A stretch of DNA of 64,000 nucleotides, taken from positions 61,676-125,675 of the forward strand of contig JACONJ010000025.1 in the NCBI GenBank assembly GCA_014323785.1, in the 5' to 3' direction. How positions within the stretch are numbered: the first letter of the stretch is position 1; the number at the start of each line of letters is the position of its first letter. This DNA is from Paracoccaceae bacterium. GTDB lineage: Bacteria; Pseudomonadota; Alphaproteobacteria; Rhodobacterales; Rhodobacteraceae. This document shows positions 20,095 to 28,951 of this stretch, piece after piece. Under the pieces are notes generated by a model that had not been told where the DNA came from, made no database searches, and was given only the letters and a program-made list of their open reading frames with translations. The translations under genes were made by a program, and so were the position numbers.

Positions 20095-20880
20095 ATGACC
20101 TTTTCCACCGACAGTTTTTCTGACCTTGCTACGCGGTTCGCGACCGGGGCGATGATTGCCGTGATCGGCCTGTCGGCGGTGCGGGTTGGCGGCGGTGCGT
20201 TTATCGCGCTTGTGCTCCTGATCGTCGCTGCCCTGATCTGGGAGCTGGCGGCGATGCTGGGTGCGGCGCGGCCATATTTGATTGGTCTGGCCGCGGCCGG
20301 GTTGCTGTTCGTGGCCAAAAACCTGCCGTTCGACCGTGGCCTGCTGCTGATTCTGTTGCCCGGTATTCTGGGTCTTGTGTTCTTGCAGAGGAACCAGGCA
20401 CTGTTCCTGATCTGCGCCGCGTTGATCATGGTCGCTGCGTTTGGGCTCCTGATCCACCGTGAGAATTTTGGTTTTGTTTGGATGCTGTGGCTTGTTCTGA
20501 TTGTTGCCGGGACCGATGTCTTTGGTTATTTTGCGGGCCGTATCATCGGTGGACCGAAATTTTGGCCCCGCGTGAGTCCGAAGAAGACTTGGTCGGGCAC
20601 GATGGCCGGGTGGGGCTGTGCGGGTGCGGTTGGGGCGGTGTTTATGCCTGTGACGGACAGCGGTTTTGAGTTGATATGCTTGTCCATCGCGCTTAGCATT
20701 GCCAGTCAGATCGGCGATATTGCTGAAAGTGCGGTAAAACGCCAGTTCGGTTTCAAGGATAGTTCTGGTCTGTTGCCGGGACATGGCGGTGTCTTTGACC
20801 GGTTTGACGGGATGGTGGGTGCGGCACTGCTTCTTTTGCTGGTCGAGAACCTGACGGATTTTCCGCCGCCGCTTCAGTGA
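20095..20880 (+). CDS. cdsA: Phosphatidate cytidylyltransferase
   Basis: Integral membrane enzyme making CDP-diacylglycerol from phosphatidate and CTP. The 261 residues hold six or more hydrophobic segments and the C-terminal family signature SAVKRQFGFKDSSGLLPGHG followed by GVFDRFDG. The gene follows uppS by 21 bases and its TGA overlaps the dxr start. The ribosome-binding site is weak, consistent with coupling to uppS. Confidence 0.95.
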   Translation: MTFSTDSFSDLATRFATGAMIAVIGLSAVRVGGGAFIALVLLIVAALIWELAAMLGAARPYLIGLAAAGLLFVAKNLPFDRGLLLILLPGILGLVFLQRNQALFLICAALIMVAAFGLLIHRENFGFVWMLWLVLIVAGTDVFGYFAGRIIGGPKFWPRVSPKKTWSGTMAGWGCAGAVGAVFMPVTDSGFELICLSIALSIASQIGDIAESAVKRQFGFKDSSGLLPGHGGVFDRFDGMVGAALLLLLVENLTDFPPPLQ

Positions 20881-22070
20881 TGAAAGACGGCATGCGCAAG
20901 GTGTCCATCTTCGGTGCCACGGGGTCAATCGGGCAAAATACGCTTGATCTCATTGCCCGTGCGCCTGGTTCCTATGACGTTGTGGCCCTGACGGGCGGTC
21001 GTAATGTGGTGCAGTTGGCCCGGGATGCTGTCGCGGTGCAGGCCAGCCTGGCGGTGACGGCCTTTGATGACGCCCTGCCCGTGCTGCGAGAGCTGCTGGC
21101 AGGCACGGGGGTTGAGGTCGCGGGTGGTGAGGCCGCACTCTTAGAGGCTGCCGACCGGCCTGTGGATTGGGTGATGTCGGCGATTGTGGGTGCTGCGGGC
21201 CTGGCCCCTGGATTTCGGGCCTTGGTTCAAGGCCGCACACTGGCCCTGGCGAACAAGGAAAGCCTTGTCGCGGCAGGGCCGCTTCTGCTATCGCAGGCGG
21301 TGCGCCATGGCGCGACGATCCTGCCGGTAGATTCCGAGCATTCCGCGGTGTTCCAAGCCTTGGTGGGTGAAGATATAGCGGCGGTGGAGCGGATTATCAT
21401 CACCGCGTCCGGTGGTGGCCTGCGTGATTGGCCACTGCAGGCACTGGCCCGGGCCACGGTGCAGGATGCGGGTGCGCATCCGAACTGGGATATGGGCCAG
21501 CGGATCACGATTGATTCTGCCTCGATGTTCAATAAAGCCATGGAACTTATTGAAACGAAAGAGTTCTTTGGCGTGCGTCCCGCGCAAATCCAGACCATCA
21601 TCCACCCGCAATCCATCGTTCACGCACTTGTCGGGTTCAGGGATGGGGCATTGATGGCGCATCTGGGTCCGCCAGACATGCGCCATGCCATCGGCTATGC
21701 GCTACATTACCCCGAGCGGCGGGTTCTGCCTGTGGCGCGGCTTGATCTGGCTGCGCTGGCGACGCTGGAGTTTCGTGCGCCCTGCGACACGCGCTATCCC
21801 GCTTTGCGGCTTGCACGGGCGGTGATGCAGACGGGTGGCGGTGCCGGTGCCGTTTTCAACGCCGCGAAGGAGGTCGCGCTTGACGGGTTTCTTGCGGGCC
21901 GCATCGGGTTTATGGACATGTCGGGTGTTGTTGAAGACACGCTTGACGCAATCGCGCAGGATATTTGCCTTCACGATGTCATAGAGACCCTTGAAACCGT
22001 GCTGCAAACGGACCATCTGGCCCGCATCAGGGCCAGGGAACAGGTTGCGGCCCGACCTACACACAGGTAG
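20880..22070 (+). CDS. dxr: 1-deoxy-D-xylulose 5-phosphate reductoisomerase
   Basis: Second enzyme of the MEP isoprenoid pathway, NADPH-dependent. The 396 residues show the NADPH-binding FGATGSIGQNTLDLI, then ALANKESLVAAG, PVDSEHSAVFQAL, TASGGGLRDW and the metal-binding MFNKAMELIE region. The ATG at 20880 overlaps the cdsA stop; MRKVS at 20892 is an alternative start. rseP, which normally comes next, lies 17 kb away. The last 219 bases of this gene are repeated, diverged, just before rseP. Confidence 0.96.
   Translation: MKDGMRKVSIFGATGSIGQNTLDLIARAPGSYDVVALTGGRNVVQLARDAVAVQASLAVTAFDDALPVLRELLAGTGVEVAGGEAALLEAADRPVDWVMSAIVGAAGLAPGFRALVQGRTLALANKESLVAAGPLLLSQAVRHGATILPVDSEHSAVFQALVGEDIAAVERIIITASGGGLRDWPLQALARATVQDAGAHPNWDMGQRITIDSASMFNKAMELIETKEFFGVRPAQIQTIIHPQSIVHALVGFRDGALMAHLGPPDMRHAIGYALHYPERRVLPVARLDLAALATLEFRAPCDTRYPALRLARAVMQTGGGAGAVFNAAKEVALDGFLAGRIGFMDMSGVVEDTLDAIAQDICLHDVIETLETVLQTDHLARIRAREQVAARPTHR
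21852..22070 (+). repeat. 3' end of dxr, member of a 219-base direct repeat
   Basis: These bases align without gaps to 39063-39281. I count 19 differences in 219 positions (about 91% identity), including the stop codon (TAG here, TAA there). Similarity begins abruptly at the codons for VFNAA in both copies and ends at or just after the stop codon. The two copies delimit the accessory block between dxr and rseP. Confidence 0.9.
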
Positions 22071-22189
22071 AACCGATGAAATTTGTCTGAAGGTATTTGT
22101 GGTGGCAGAACTGGTGATGCTTGATTGTGCCGTGTCCCTTGCCCAACCTGATATTCACCGTGTTCTATATCCGTCAACGGAGGACTGGG

Positions 22190-22330
22190 TTGGCACAGGA
22201 TGTTGCGGAAATCGCCCATAGTGTTGCCAAGAAGGTCAAGAGAGAAGCTTTGCAGATGGCCCGCCAAAATCTAGATTTCTTGCTCGACGATTCACGAAAG
22301 ATTCTGTTTGACAAGATCAAAGCCGCGTGA
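22190..22330 (+). CDS. Possible small helical protein (46 residues)
   Basis: A TTG at 22190 with GGAGG 6 bases upstream opens a frame of 46 residues that reads as one long charged helix (AEIAHSVAKKVKREALQMAR, ending FDKIKAA). It lies between dxr and the TRAP binding-protein gene and overlaps the predicted promoter of the latter. It may be a real small protein, the C-terminal remnant of a lost gene, or chance. I do not recognise it. The remaining bases between dxr and here hold a very short ATG-to-stop frame (MKFV) at the position where rseP would start. Confidence 0.25.
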   Translation: MAQDVAEIAHSVAKKVKREALQMARQNLDFLLDDSRKILFDKIKAA

Positions 22331-22336
22331 GATACT
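22308..22336 (+). promoter_or_regulatory. Candidate sigma-70 promoter for the TRAP operon
   Basis: TTGACA at 22308-22313 and GATACT at 22331-22336 with a 17-base spacer. Transcription would begin near 22343, giving a leader of about 22 bases that contains the strong ribosome-binding site AGAGGAGG (22351-22358) before the ATG at 22365. Confidence 0.5.
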
Positions 22337-22364
22337 GAATTTTGTCAACAAGAGGAGGTATTTT

Positions 22365-23405
22365 ATGCGAACCATTCTAACCGCAGCCGCTGTAGCCACA
22401 ATTGGTGCTTCTGCGGCGATGTCAGAAGATCTCCCCGAAACCAGGCTGAATGTCGTCGGAAGTTGGGGTATGGTGTCAATGTATACCGATTTCACCCAGC
22501 CCTTCTTTGAAGAGCATCTGCCCGCCGCAACAAACGGCAGGATTACGGCTGAGATCAAACCCTTCAACGAGCTTGGGCTGAACGGGTCGGAAATGGTCCG
22601 CCTTGTTGAGCAAGGCACGTTACAATTCGCCTCGACGCCCATGGGGTACATGATAGGCGACAATGCCATGAATGGCGGCAATGATCTGCCAGGTCTGGCA
22701 CCTGATATCGCAACTGCCCGCGCGATTTCTGACGCGTGGAAGCCGGTAATTGCGGATCTCTACGAAAACGAATACGGGGTGAAAGTTCTTGGCATTTGGC
22801 CCTATTCGGCTCAGGTCGTCTATTGCAACGCGGAGATTTCGGGGCTGCAAGATCTCAATGGCAAAAGAGTTCGTGCGTCGGGGGCTGCCATTGGCGATTT
22901 CGTGTCCGCACTTGGCGGTACCGCCGTGTCCATGAGTTTTGGGGAAGTCGTCCAAGGACTGCAAAAAGGCGTGATCGACTGTGCCATCACAGGCTCCATG
23001 TCCGGTTTCAATGCCAAATGGCATGAGGTCTCCACCCATATCTATGAGCTGCCCATCGCATGGTCACCTGTTGTGCATATGGTCGGCCTGGACGCATGGA
23101 ACGATCTTGACGAAAGCGTGCGTACTGTATTGACCGAGCAGATCGCAAAACTTGAAGATGACATCTGGAACGGTGCTGGTGCGGAAACCGCCGAGGGCTT
23201 TGCCTGCAATACTGGCGGAAACGCCTGCACACGGGACGCGCCCGGCAGCATGACGCTGGTCCCGGTTTCATCCGACGATATCACTCTGCGCGACAGAGTT
23301 TTGCGCGAAGTCGTTCTCAGCAACTATGCTGAAGCCTGTGGTGCAGATTGTGTCTCGATGTGGAACGAGACCGTCGGGAGTGTCGCCGGGATCATGATCG
23401 ACTGA
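22365..23405 (+). CDS. TRAP transporter substrate-binding protein (DctP type)
   Basis: Periplasmic receptor of 346 residues with a signal peptide (MRTILTAAAVATIGASAAMS). It shows the DctP/TakP pattern: LNEL-like NELGLNGSEMVRLVEQGTL, DLNGKRVRASGAAIGDFVSALG with the conserved carboxylate-binding arginine, and QGLQKGVIDCAITG. The family binds organic acids, amino acids, ectoine or similar anions. Four extra cysteines (CNTGGNAC and CGADC) in the C-terminal part could form disulfides. The start is fixed by AGGAGG. The two membrane subunits follow. Confidence 0.92.
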   Translation: MRTILTAAAVATIGASAAMSEDLPETRLNVVGSWGMVSMYTDFTQPFFEEHLPAATNGRITAEIKPFNELGLNGSEMVRLVEQGTLQFASTPMGYMIGDNAMNGGNDLPGLAPDIATARAISDAWKPVIADLYENEYGVKVLGIWPYSAQVVYCNAEISGLQDLNGKRVRASGAAIGDFVSALGGTAVSMSFGEVVQGLQKGVIDCAITGSMSGFNAKWHEVSTHIYELPIAWSPVVHMVGLDAWNDLDESVRTVLTEQIAKLEDDIWNGAGAETAEGFACNTGGNACTRDAPGSMTLVPVSSDDITLRDRVLREVVLSNYAEACGADCVSMWNETVGSVAGIMID

Positions 23406-23427
23406 TTAGTCTCTGATCTTGCCATCG

Positions 23428-23464
23428 CCGCACCCTGGTCACACGGGGTGTGGTCTTTCTTCTT
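23428..23464 (+). terminator. Hairpin with T-rich tail between TRAP binding-protein and membrane genes
   Basis: CCGCACCC (23428-23435) pairs with GGGTGTGG (23446-23453), one G-T pair included, and is followed by TCTTTCTTCTT. It could be a partial terminator that lets the binding protein be made in excess over the membrane subunits. Confidence 0.55.
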
Positions 23465-23478
23465 AATGTTCCCGACCT

Positions 23479-24048
23479 ATGTATTACTTTGCCGAACGGT
23501 TCTCAACGCTTATGGCCCGTATTGCAGGCTTCGCGGTGCTTTTGACGGCCTTGGTCATTGCGGTTGAGGTGACAGCCCGCAAGCTTTTTCACGTTTCACT
23601 GGTCGGTGCGGATGAGATTTCCGGATATGTTCTGGCCATCACCGTGACATGGGGGGCATCGCTGGCTTTGATTCGGCGGGCGCATGTGCGCATTGACGTG
23701 GTGCAGGCGCATTTGCCGCGCTTTTTCAGGGTAGCACTGGATATTCTGGCACTGCTGTCTTTATTGTCGGTGACTCTGCTCTTCGCTTGGTATGCCACGC
23801 GCCTCTTGCACACCAACATTCGCACTGGTGCAGTGTCAAACACGCAAATGGAAGTGCCGATGTGGATCCCGCAATCCCTTTGGGTGGCAGGGTTTTGGAT
23901 CTTCGCGGCGATAATCGTAATTGTTGCACTATCCACGCTGCACGCCATGGTGGCGCGGGATTTCGGCCGGGCCCATCATGTGGCAGGCATGCGCGGCGCG
24001 TTGGAAGAATCCAGCGACGAGACGGCGGAAGCCAGGGCGAGGCGATAG
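23479..24048 (+). CDS. TRAP transporter small membrane subunit (DctQ type)
   Basis: Protein of 189 residues with four predicted membrane segments (about 14-32, 48-66, 92-110 and 130-150). The first cytoplasmic parts fit DctQ (VEVTARKLFHVSLVGADEIS, then an RRAHVRIDVV motif). It pairs with the DctM-type channel 3 bases downstream. The C-terminal 35 residues are hydrophilic. The ATG follows the hairpin by about 15 bases and has no strong ribosome-binding site. Confidence 0.9.
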   Translation: MYYFAERFSTLMARIAGFAVLLTALVIAVEVTARKLFHVSLVGADEISGYVLAITVTWGASLALIRRAHVRIDVVQAHLPRFFRVALDILALLSLLSVTLLFAWYATRLLHTNIRTGAVSNTQMEVPMWIPQSLWVAGFWIFAAIIVIVALSTLHAMVARDFGRAHHVAGMRGALEESSDETAEARARR

Positions 24049-24051
24049 ATC

Positions 24052-25338
24052 ATGCTGCTCACCGCGCTTCTGCTCCTTCTGCTTCTGATCATGCTCAGCT
24101 TGCCAATTGCCGCCGCTTTGGGTGTGCTAGGGGTGATCCTGGACCGAGTCTATGGCTTCCTCCCGCTCTATCAGGTGGCCGGAGAGATCGCCTGGACCAA
24201 TTCATCTGGCTTCCTTCTGATGGCGATCCCTCTCTTTGTGCTGCTGGGTGAGATCATGCTGCGCTCCGGTATTGCGGATTCGATGTATGATGCATTGGCC
24301 AAATGGCTGGGCTGGCTGCCAGGCGGTGTGATGCACGCTAACGTGGGGGCCTGCGCACTCTTTGCGGCAACCTCGGGGTCGTCTGTTGCAACGGCAGCAA
24401 CGATTGGTACAGTGGCTCTGCCCCAGATTGAGCGCCACGGCTATGGCCCGCGCCTCTTTCTTGGCACGCTGGCGGCAGGTGGAACGCTGGGTATCCTTAT
24501 CCCGCCTTCGGTCAATATGATCATTTACGGCATTCTGACCAATTCCTCGGTTCCGCAGCTTTATCTGGCGGGTATCATCCCGGGGCTTATTCTGGCGGTA
24601 CTGTTCATGGTCGCTATCATTATGATCAGCCTTCTCCGGCCTGAAGTCACTGGCACGCAGATCAGATATAGCTGGGCCGAGCGGTTATCAGGCACATTGG
24701 GCGTCGTGCCGCCCATTCTGATCTTCATTCTGGTGATCGGCTCGATCTATGGCGGCATTGCCACCCCAACGGAGGCTGCCGCTCTGGGCGTGGTTGGCGC
24801 GCTTTTAATCGCGGCCAGCCGACGGCGGCTCAGCATGCGCATGTTGACCGAGGCGGTGGAAGGCACGGTCGTGACTACCGCAATGATCATGTTGATTATC
24901 ATTGCCGCCTATTTCCTGAACACGATCCTCTCCGGCATCGGGCTCACGGCAAAACTAAATGCCTTTGTCACTGAGCTGGGTTTGACGGCAACAGAAATGC
25001 TGCTGGCTGTGGTGGTGTTTTATATCATCTTGGGCTGCTTCATGGAAACGCTTTCCATGATGATCACCACCATTCCGATTATCGCACCGTTGATGTTTTC
25101 GCTGGGCTTTGACCCGATCTGGTATGGCGTGCTGATGATGATCCTGATCGAGACCGCGCTAATCACGCCGCCCATTGGGCTGAACCTGTACGTAGTACAG
25201 GGTGTGCGCGGGAAAGGGCCCATGCAGGATGTCATGATGGGCGCGTTGCCCTTTGTGGCGACCATGGCCATCATGATTGCATTGCTGGCAATGTTCCCGG
25301 AACTGGCGACATGGCTACCAAATCTTCTGATTGATTAA
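24052..25338 (+). CDS. TRAP transporter large membrane subunit (DctM type)
   Basis: Sodium-coupled transport channel of 428 residues with about 12 hydrophobic segments. Family signatures: AIPLFVLLGEIMLRSGIAD, GSSVATAATIGTVALPQIERHGY, GTLGILIPPSVNMIIYGILT, PTEAAALGVVGA and, near the end, ETALITPPIGLNLYVVQG. It is complete and in the usual order after dctP and dctQ. TRAP systems usually import small carboxylates, which fits the amino-acid-like chemistry encoded downstream. Confidence 0.95.
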   Translation: MLLTALLLLLLLIMLSLPIAAALGVLGVILDRVYGFLPLYQVAGEIAWTNSSGFLLMAIPLFVLLGEIMLRSGIADSMYDALAKWLGWLPGGVMHANVGACALFAATSGSSVATAATIGTVALPQIERHGYGPRLFLGTLAAGGTLGILIPPSVNMIIYGILTNSSVPQLYLAGIIPGLILAVLFMVAIIMISLLRPEVTGTQIRYSWAERLSGTLGVVPPILIFILVIGSIYGGIATPTEAAALGVVGALLIAASRRRLSMRMLTEAVEGTVVTTAMIMLIIIAAYFLNTILSGIGLTAKLNAFVTELGLTATEMLLAVVVFYIILGCFMETLSMMITTIPIIAPLMFSLGFDPIWYGVLMMILIETALITPPIGLNLYVVQGVRGKGPMQDVMMGALPFVATMAIMIALLAMFPELATWLPNLLID

Positions 25339-25351
25339 AGGTGGAGTGATC

Positions 25352-26233
25352 ATGCAAAAAATCGCACTGATCGGATTGGGGGCCATGGGACGCCCGATGG
25401 CGGAGAACTTGCAGGCAAGGGGTTTCCTGGTCACAGCGATGGACATAAGTCCCGAGGCGTGCGCGGGCTTTGAAGGGGCCATGGTGCCCTCTGTTGACGC
25501 TCTGCAAAAGGTTGAAGCAGTCATAACCATGCTACCGGAGGGGAGGCATGTCAAAGACGCCTACGACAACGTGGTTCTGCCTGGTGCGCCCGCCGGGTCA
25601 TTGCTTATGGATTGCTCCACGATTGATGTTGAGACCACAAATGCACTGGCCGAAAAGGCTACCGCGCATGGGTTTTACGCGGTGGATGCGCCAGTTTCGG
25701 GCGGACCGGAAGCTGCGGGTAAAGGTGTGCTGTCCTTCATGGTGGGCGGCAGCACAGAGGCCTATGGGCGAGCGGCCCCGCTACTGGAAGCCATGGGCGC
25801 AAAGTGCAGCCATTTTGGCCCTTCGGGTAGTGGGCAAGCCGCCAAAGCCTGCCACAATATGATTTGCGGCATCACGGCCATGGCCGTGACCGAGGGGTTT
25901 GCTCTGGCCGACAGTATGGGGCTCGACCTGGCGCAGTTTTACCAGCTGTGCTGCGAGGCCGCCGCCCAAAGCTGGATCATGGAAAATCGCTGTCCCGTTC
26001 CCGGCGTGGCCCCGGGCACGCCTGCCTCTAACGACTATGCACCGGGCTTTGCCGCCGCTTTGATGGCCAAGGATTTGCGCCTTGCTCAAGCCGCTGCCAA
26101 AGCCTCGGGCCAAGACACACCGTTCGGTGCAGAAGCGGCCCGCATGTTCACGGAATTTGCAGAAGTAGGTGGCGCGCACCTTGACTTTTCTGCAATTTAC
26201 GCAACGCTGCGCAACAGTGCCAAAGCAGTATAG
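25352..26233 (+). CDS. NAD(P)-dependent beta-hydroxyacid dehydrogenase (3-hydroxyisobutyrate dehydrogenase-like)
   Basis: Protein of 293 residues. The Rossmann motif IGLGAMGRPMAENL is at the N-terminus, the substrate-binding DAPVSGGPEAAGKG in the middle (about residues 115-128), and the catalytic lysine in GQAAKACHNM (about residue 168). The family oxidises beta-hydroxyacids such as 3-hydroxyisobutyrate, tartronate semialdehyde precursors and glyoxylate derivatives. The start at 25352 has GGTGGAG upstream. It sits between the TRAP genes and an aldehyde dehydrogenase that could use its semialdehyde product. Confidence 0.88.
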   Translation: MQKIALIGLGAMGRPMAENLQARGFLVTAMDISPEACAGFEGAMVPSVDALQKVEAVITMLPEGRHVKDAYDNVVLPGAPAGSLLMDCSTIDVETTNALAEKATAHGFYAVDAPVSGGPEAAGKGVLSFMVGGSTEAYGRAAPLLEAMGAKCSHFGPSGSGQAAKACHNMICGITAMAVTEGFALADSMGLDLAQFYQLCCEAAAQSWIMENRCPVPGVAPGTPASNDYAPGFAAALMAKDLRLAQAAAKASGQDTPFGAEAARMFTEFAEVGGAHLDFSAIYATLRNSAKAV

Positions 26234-26240
26234 GACCAAC

Positions 26241-27710
26241 ATGGCTCTTCTCGACTATAAACTACCCAATGAGGGGTTGGCGGGGTGCTTTATCAATGGC
26301 GCGTGGGTGCATCCTGGGCATGATATTGGGGTAGAAAATCCATCGCGGCGTGAAGAGATTTGCCGGGTTGGATGCGGCGGCACTGCCGAGATCCATGCAA
26401 GTGTTCAGGCCGCTCGTACAGCGCAAAAGGCCTGGGGCGCACGAGCGGCATCCGAACGGGGTGCTATGCTGACAGAGCTGGGCAATCGCCTGGAGGCCAA
26501 TGCGGAAGAGGTGGCGCGGATGCTGGCCGCCGAATCTGGTAACGCGATCAAGACCCAATCCCGGGGTGAGGCGGCGGGTGCAGCGGGCGTGTTGAAATAC
26601 TACGGCGGTGTCGCGGTGGAGCAGAAAGGCGAGACCCTGCCGCTCGGCCCCGGTCTGATGTCGTATGCCACGCGCGAACCCCATGGAGTTGTGGGCTCGA
26701 TTATCCCGTGGAACTCGCCCTTACAACTCGGCTGTGTGAAGATTTCCATGGCACTGGCTACTGGCAATTGTCTGGTTCTAAAACCGGCGGAAGACGCGCC
26801 TCTGGCAATCCTTAAACTAGCAGAACTTGCCGCCGACATCTTCCCTCCTGGCGTCCTTAACGTAGTTACCGGAACCGGGCAAGAGGCTGGTGCCGCGCTG
26901 GCGGGCCATTCCGGCATCGACAAGATCAGCTTTACAGGTTCGTCTGAGGTGGGCAAACTGATTGGCCACGCCGCCGCAGACCGGATCGCCAATGTCACGC
27001 TGGAACTTGGCGGCAAAAGCCCCTGTATCATTTTTCCCGACGCCTGTACGCCGGACCGGATTGAAGAAACCGCCCAAGGCGTCGTAAACGCCATGCGCTT
27101 TGCCCGTCAGGGGCAGAGCTGCACCGCCGGGTCTCGGCTTTTCGTGCATGTCTCCGTTTGGGACGACCTGATGCCACGCGTTGTTGATAAGGCCGCGGCC
27201 ATGAGTGTGGGCGACGCTCTTGACGATACCGTTGAAATTGGCGCGGTGATCAATCAGGAGCACTACGACGAGATTTGCGCCTATGTGGCCCAGGCCCATG
27301 CGCAGGGCGCGATCTTCCTAACCGGCGAGACGCCCAAAGCAACCGGGGCCGGGTTTCACCCTGTGCCAACGATTTTGACCGGGCTTGACAATTCCTGGCG
27401 CATTGCGCGCGAAGAGGTGTTTGGCCCGGTGCTTGTTGCCCTGCCATGGGAAGATGAAGACGCAATGATCGCCCAAGCCAACGATACCCATTATGGGCTT
27501 GCGGCCTTCATTTTCTCGCGAGATTACAGCACAATCACCCGCATAACCCGTGCGCTCAAAGCGGGCTGGATTCAGGTCAATCAAGGTGGCGGGCAAATCC
27601 CCGGCATGTCCTATGGGGGGATCAAGCAGTCAGGCTTGGGCAGCGAATATTCTATCGAGGGCGCGCTGGAAGCTTATACCTTCCGCAAGTGCGTGACCGT
27701 CGCCCTGTGA
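26241..27710 (+). CDS. NAD(P)-dependent aldehyde dehydrogenase
   Basis: ALDH superfamily protein of 489 residues. Visible landmarks: IIPWNSPLQLG (oxyanion-hole Asn), GSSEVGKLIG (cofactor binding), the general base in LELGGKSPC, the nucleophile cysteine in RQGQSCTAGSRL, EEVFGPVL and the C-terminal GGIKQSGLG. It should oxidise an aldehyde or semialdehyde produced in the same pathway. The start at 26241 is chosen because it follows the previous stop by 7 bases; the longer frame from 26169 overlaps that gene. The stop overlaps the next GTG start. Confidence 0.92.
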   Translation: MALLDYKLPNEGLAGCFINGAWVHPGHDIGVENPSRREEICRVGCGGTAEIHASVQAARTAQKAWGARAASERGAMLTELGNRLEANAEEVARMLAAESGNAIKTQSRGEAAGAAGVLKYYGGVAVEQKGETLPLGPGLMSYATREPHGVVGSIIPWNSPLQLGCVKISMALATGNCLVLKPAEDAPLAILKLAELAADIFPPGVLNVVTGTGQEAGAALAGHSGIDKISFTGSSEVGKLIGHAAADRIANVTLELGGKSPCIIFPDACTPDRIEETAQGVVNAMRFARQGQSCTAGSRLFVHVSVWDDLMPRVVDKAAAMSVGDALDDTVEIGAVINQEHYDEICAYVAQAHAQGAIFLTGETPKATGAGFHPVPTILTGLDNSWRIAREEVFGPVLVALPWEDEDAMIAQANDTHYGLAAFIFSRDYSTITRITRALKAGWIQVNQGGGQIPGMSYGGIKQSGLGSEYSIEGALEAYTFRKCVTVAL

Positions 27711-28951
27711 ACACGGACCGTTTCGGTAATCGGCTGGACCCCTCTGTGGGGTTTGCCCGGGGAACCTATCTTACGGGTAGCGCGGCAGAAGTGCGCCGGA
27801 TGCGCCATGCGCAGGCTGTGGCCGCGCGACGCGATCCGGCCAGCATCGCGATTTTCACGGGTAATCCGCGCCATTTCCCGCTGCAACCGGAAGACCTTGA
27901 GGTCTGGTGCGAGGAATGGGTCGGCCCCGGTCATTTCGCGCCGCGCCTGACCAAGGCTGCGCAGGAGCATTTCGGTGGAGGTGAGACAGCAGCGGTTGTG
28001 AACCGCACCAGCGCAGGGATCATCGCCGCCGTGCTGGCACTGGCCAATGGCAAGCCAGTAGTATCGCTGGTGCCGGAGGGCGACCGGTCACACGCCTCAC
28101 TGTTGCGCGGCGCGAAGCTGGCCGGTGTGCCAGTGGAAGAGGTCTCGAACCTGGATGCTATGCAGGCGGCTTTGGCCAGCCACGCGCCCGCACTGGCCGT
28201 CGTGACAACCGTCACCAGCACGCTGGCGCGAATCGACGATGATCTCAGCCGTGCATGCATCGCCGTGGCAAAGGCCACAGGTGCCACCGTCTTTCTGGAT
28301 GAAGCCTATGGAGCGCGTCTGCGGCCCATCCTGCATGGCGGGGCCAAGAGCCTGACTCTTGGCGCGGATTTTGCGATCACCAATACCGATAAAGCCGGAC
28401 TGTCCGGTCCGCGTGCAGGCGTTTTGTGTGGTGCAACTGCCCCGGTGGTCGCAACCCTCGCCAAAACCAGCGAGCTCGGCCAAGAGGCGCGCGCACCGAT
28501 TGCTGCGGGTGCCATGCGCAGCCTCGAGAAATCCAACCCGGAGGATTTGCGCCTTGAGGCGCGCGATGGCCAGACGATCTCTGCCGTGCTCGCTGCCACA
28601 TGGGGCGCAGATGTGGTCAAGCGCTCCGACCTCGGCCCGATCATCGGCGAAGAAGACGTGCTGGCCCGAGTCCTGGCGCATGCCGGGCGTGACAGATGCG
28701 ATTTGGTGCCTGCCGAGGCCACTGCCTTGGTGGGCATGCGCATGCTGGAATGTCATGGCGTTCTGACGGTCAACACCCATGGGGTACCGGGGGGCCGTGT
28801 GTCACTGCGGTTGAAACCCGTCTCTGGTGCACTGGATCGCGTTGGCGGGCCGGGTGCGCTCGCTGACGAGTTGGAAGCCGCCGTAGAAACAGTTGCCCGG
28901 CATCTCGATGATCCGGCATGGATCGCCGCCACCCTGTTCGGAGAACCCTGA
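27707..28951 (+). CDS. SelA-like PLP-dependent protein
   Basis: Protein of 414 residues from a GTG that overlaps the ALDH stop by 4 bases. It has a fold-type I PLP pattern: VVNRTSAGIIAAVLAL near the start, VFLDEAYGARLRP with the PLP-contacting Asp, and a lysine in NTDKAGLSGPRAG that fits the Schiff-base lysine of the SelA / D-glucosaminate-6-phosphate ammonia-lyase group. Members are lyases, synthases or uncharacterised. In this operon a role in elimination, racemisation or transamination of an amino acid is plausible. Exact reaction unknown. Confidence 0.7.
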   Translation: MNTDRFGNRLDPSVGFARGTYLTGSAAEVRRMRHAQAVAARRDPASIAIFTGNPRHFPLQPEDLEVWCEEWVGPGHFAPRLTKAAQEHFGGGETAAVVNRTSAGIIAAVLALANGKPVVSLVPEGDRSHASLLRGAKLAGVPVEEVSNLDAMQAALASHAPALAVVTTVTSTLARIDDDLSRACIAVAKATGATVFLDEAYGARLRPILHGGAKSLTLGADFAITNTDKAGLSGPRAGVLCGATAPVVATLAKTSELGQEARAPIAAGAMRSLEKSNPEDLRLEARDGQTISAVLAATWGADVVKRSDLGPIIGEEDVLARVLAHAGRDRCDLVPAEATALVGMRMLECHGVLTVNTHGVPGGRVSLRLKPVSGALDRVGGPGALADELEAAVETVARHLDDPAWIAATLFGEP

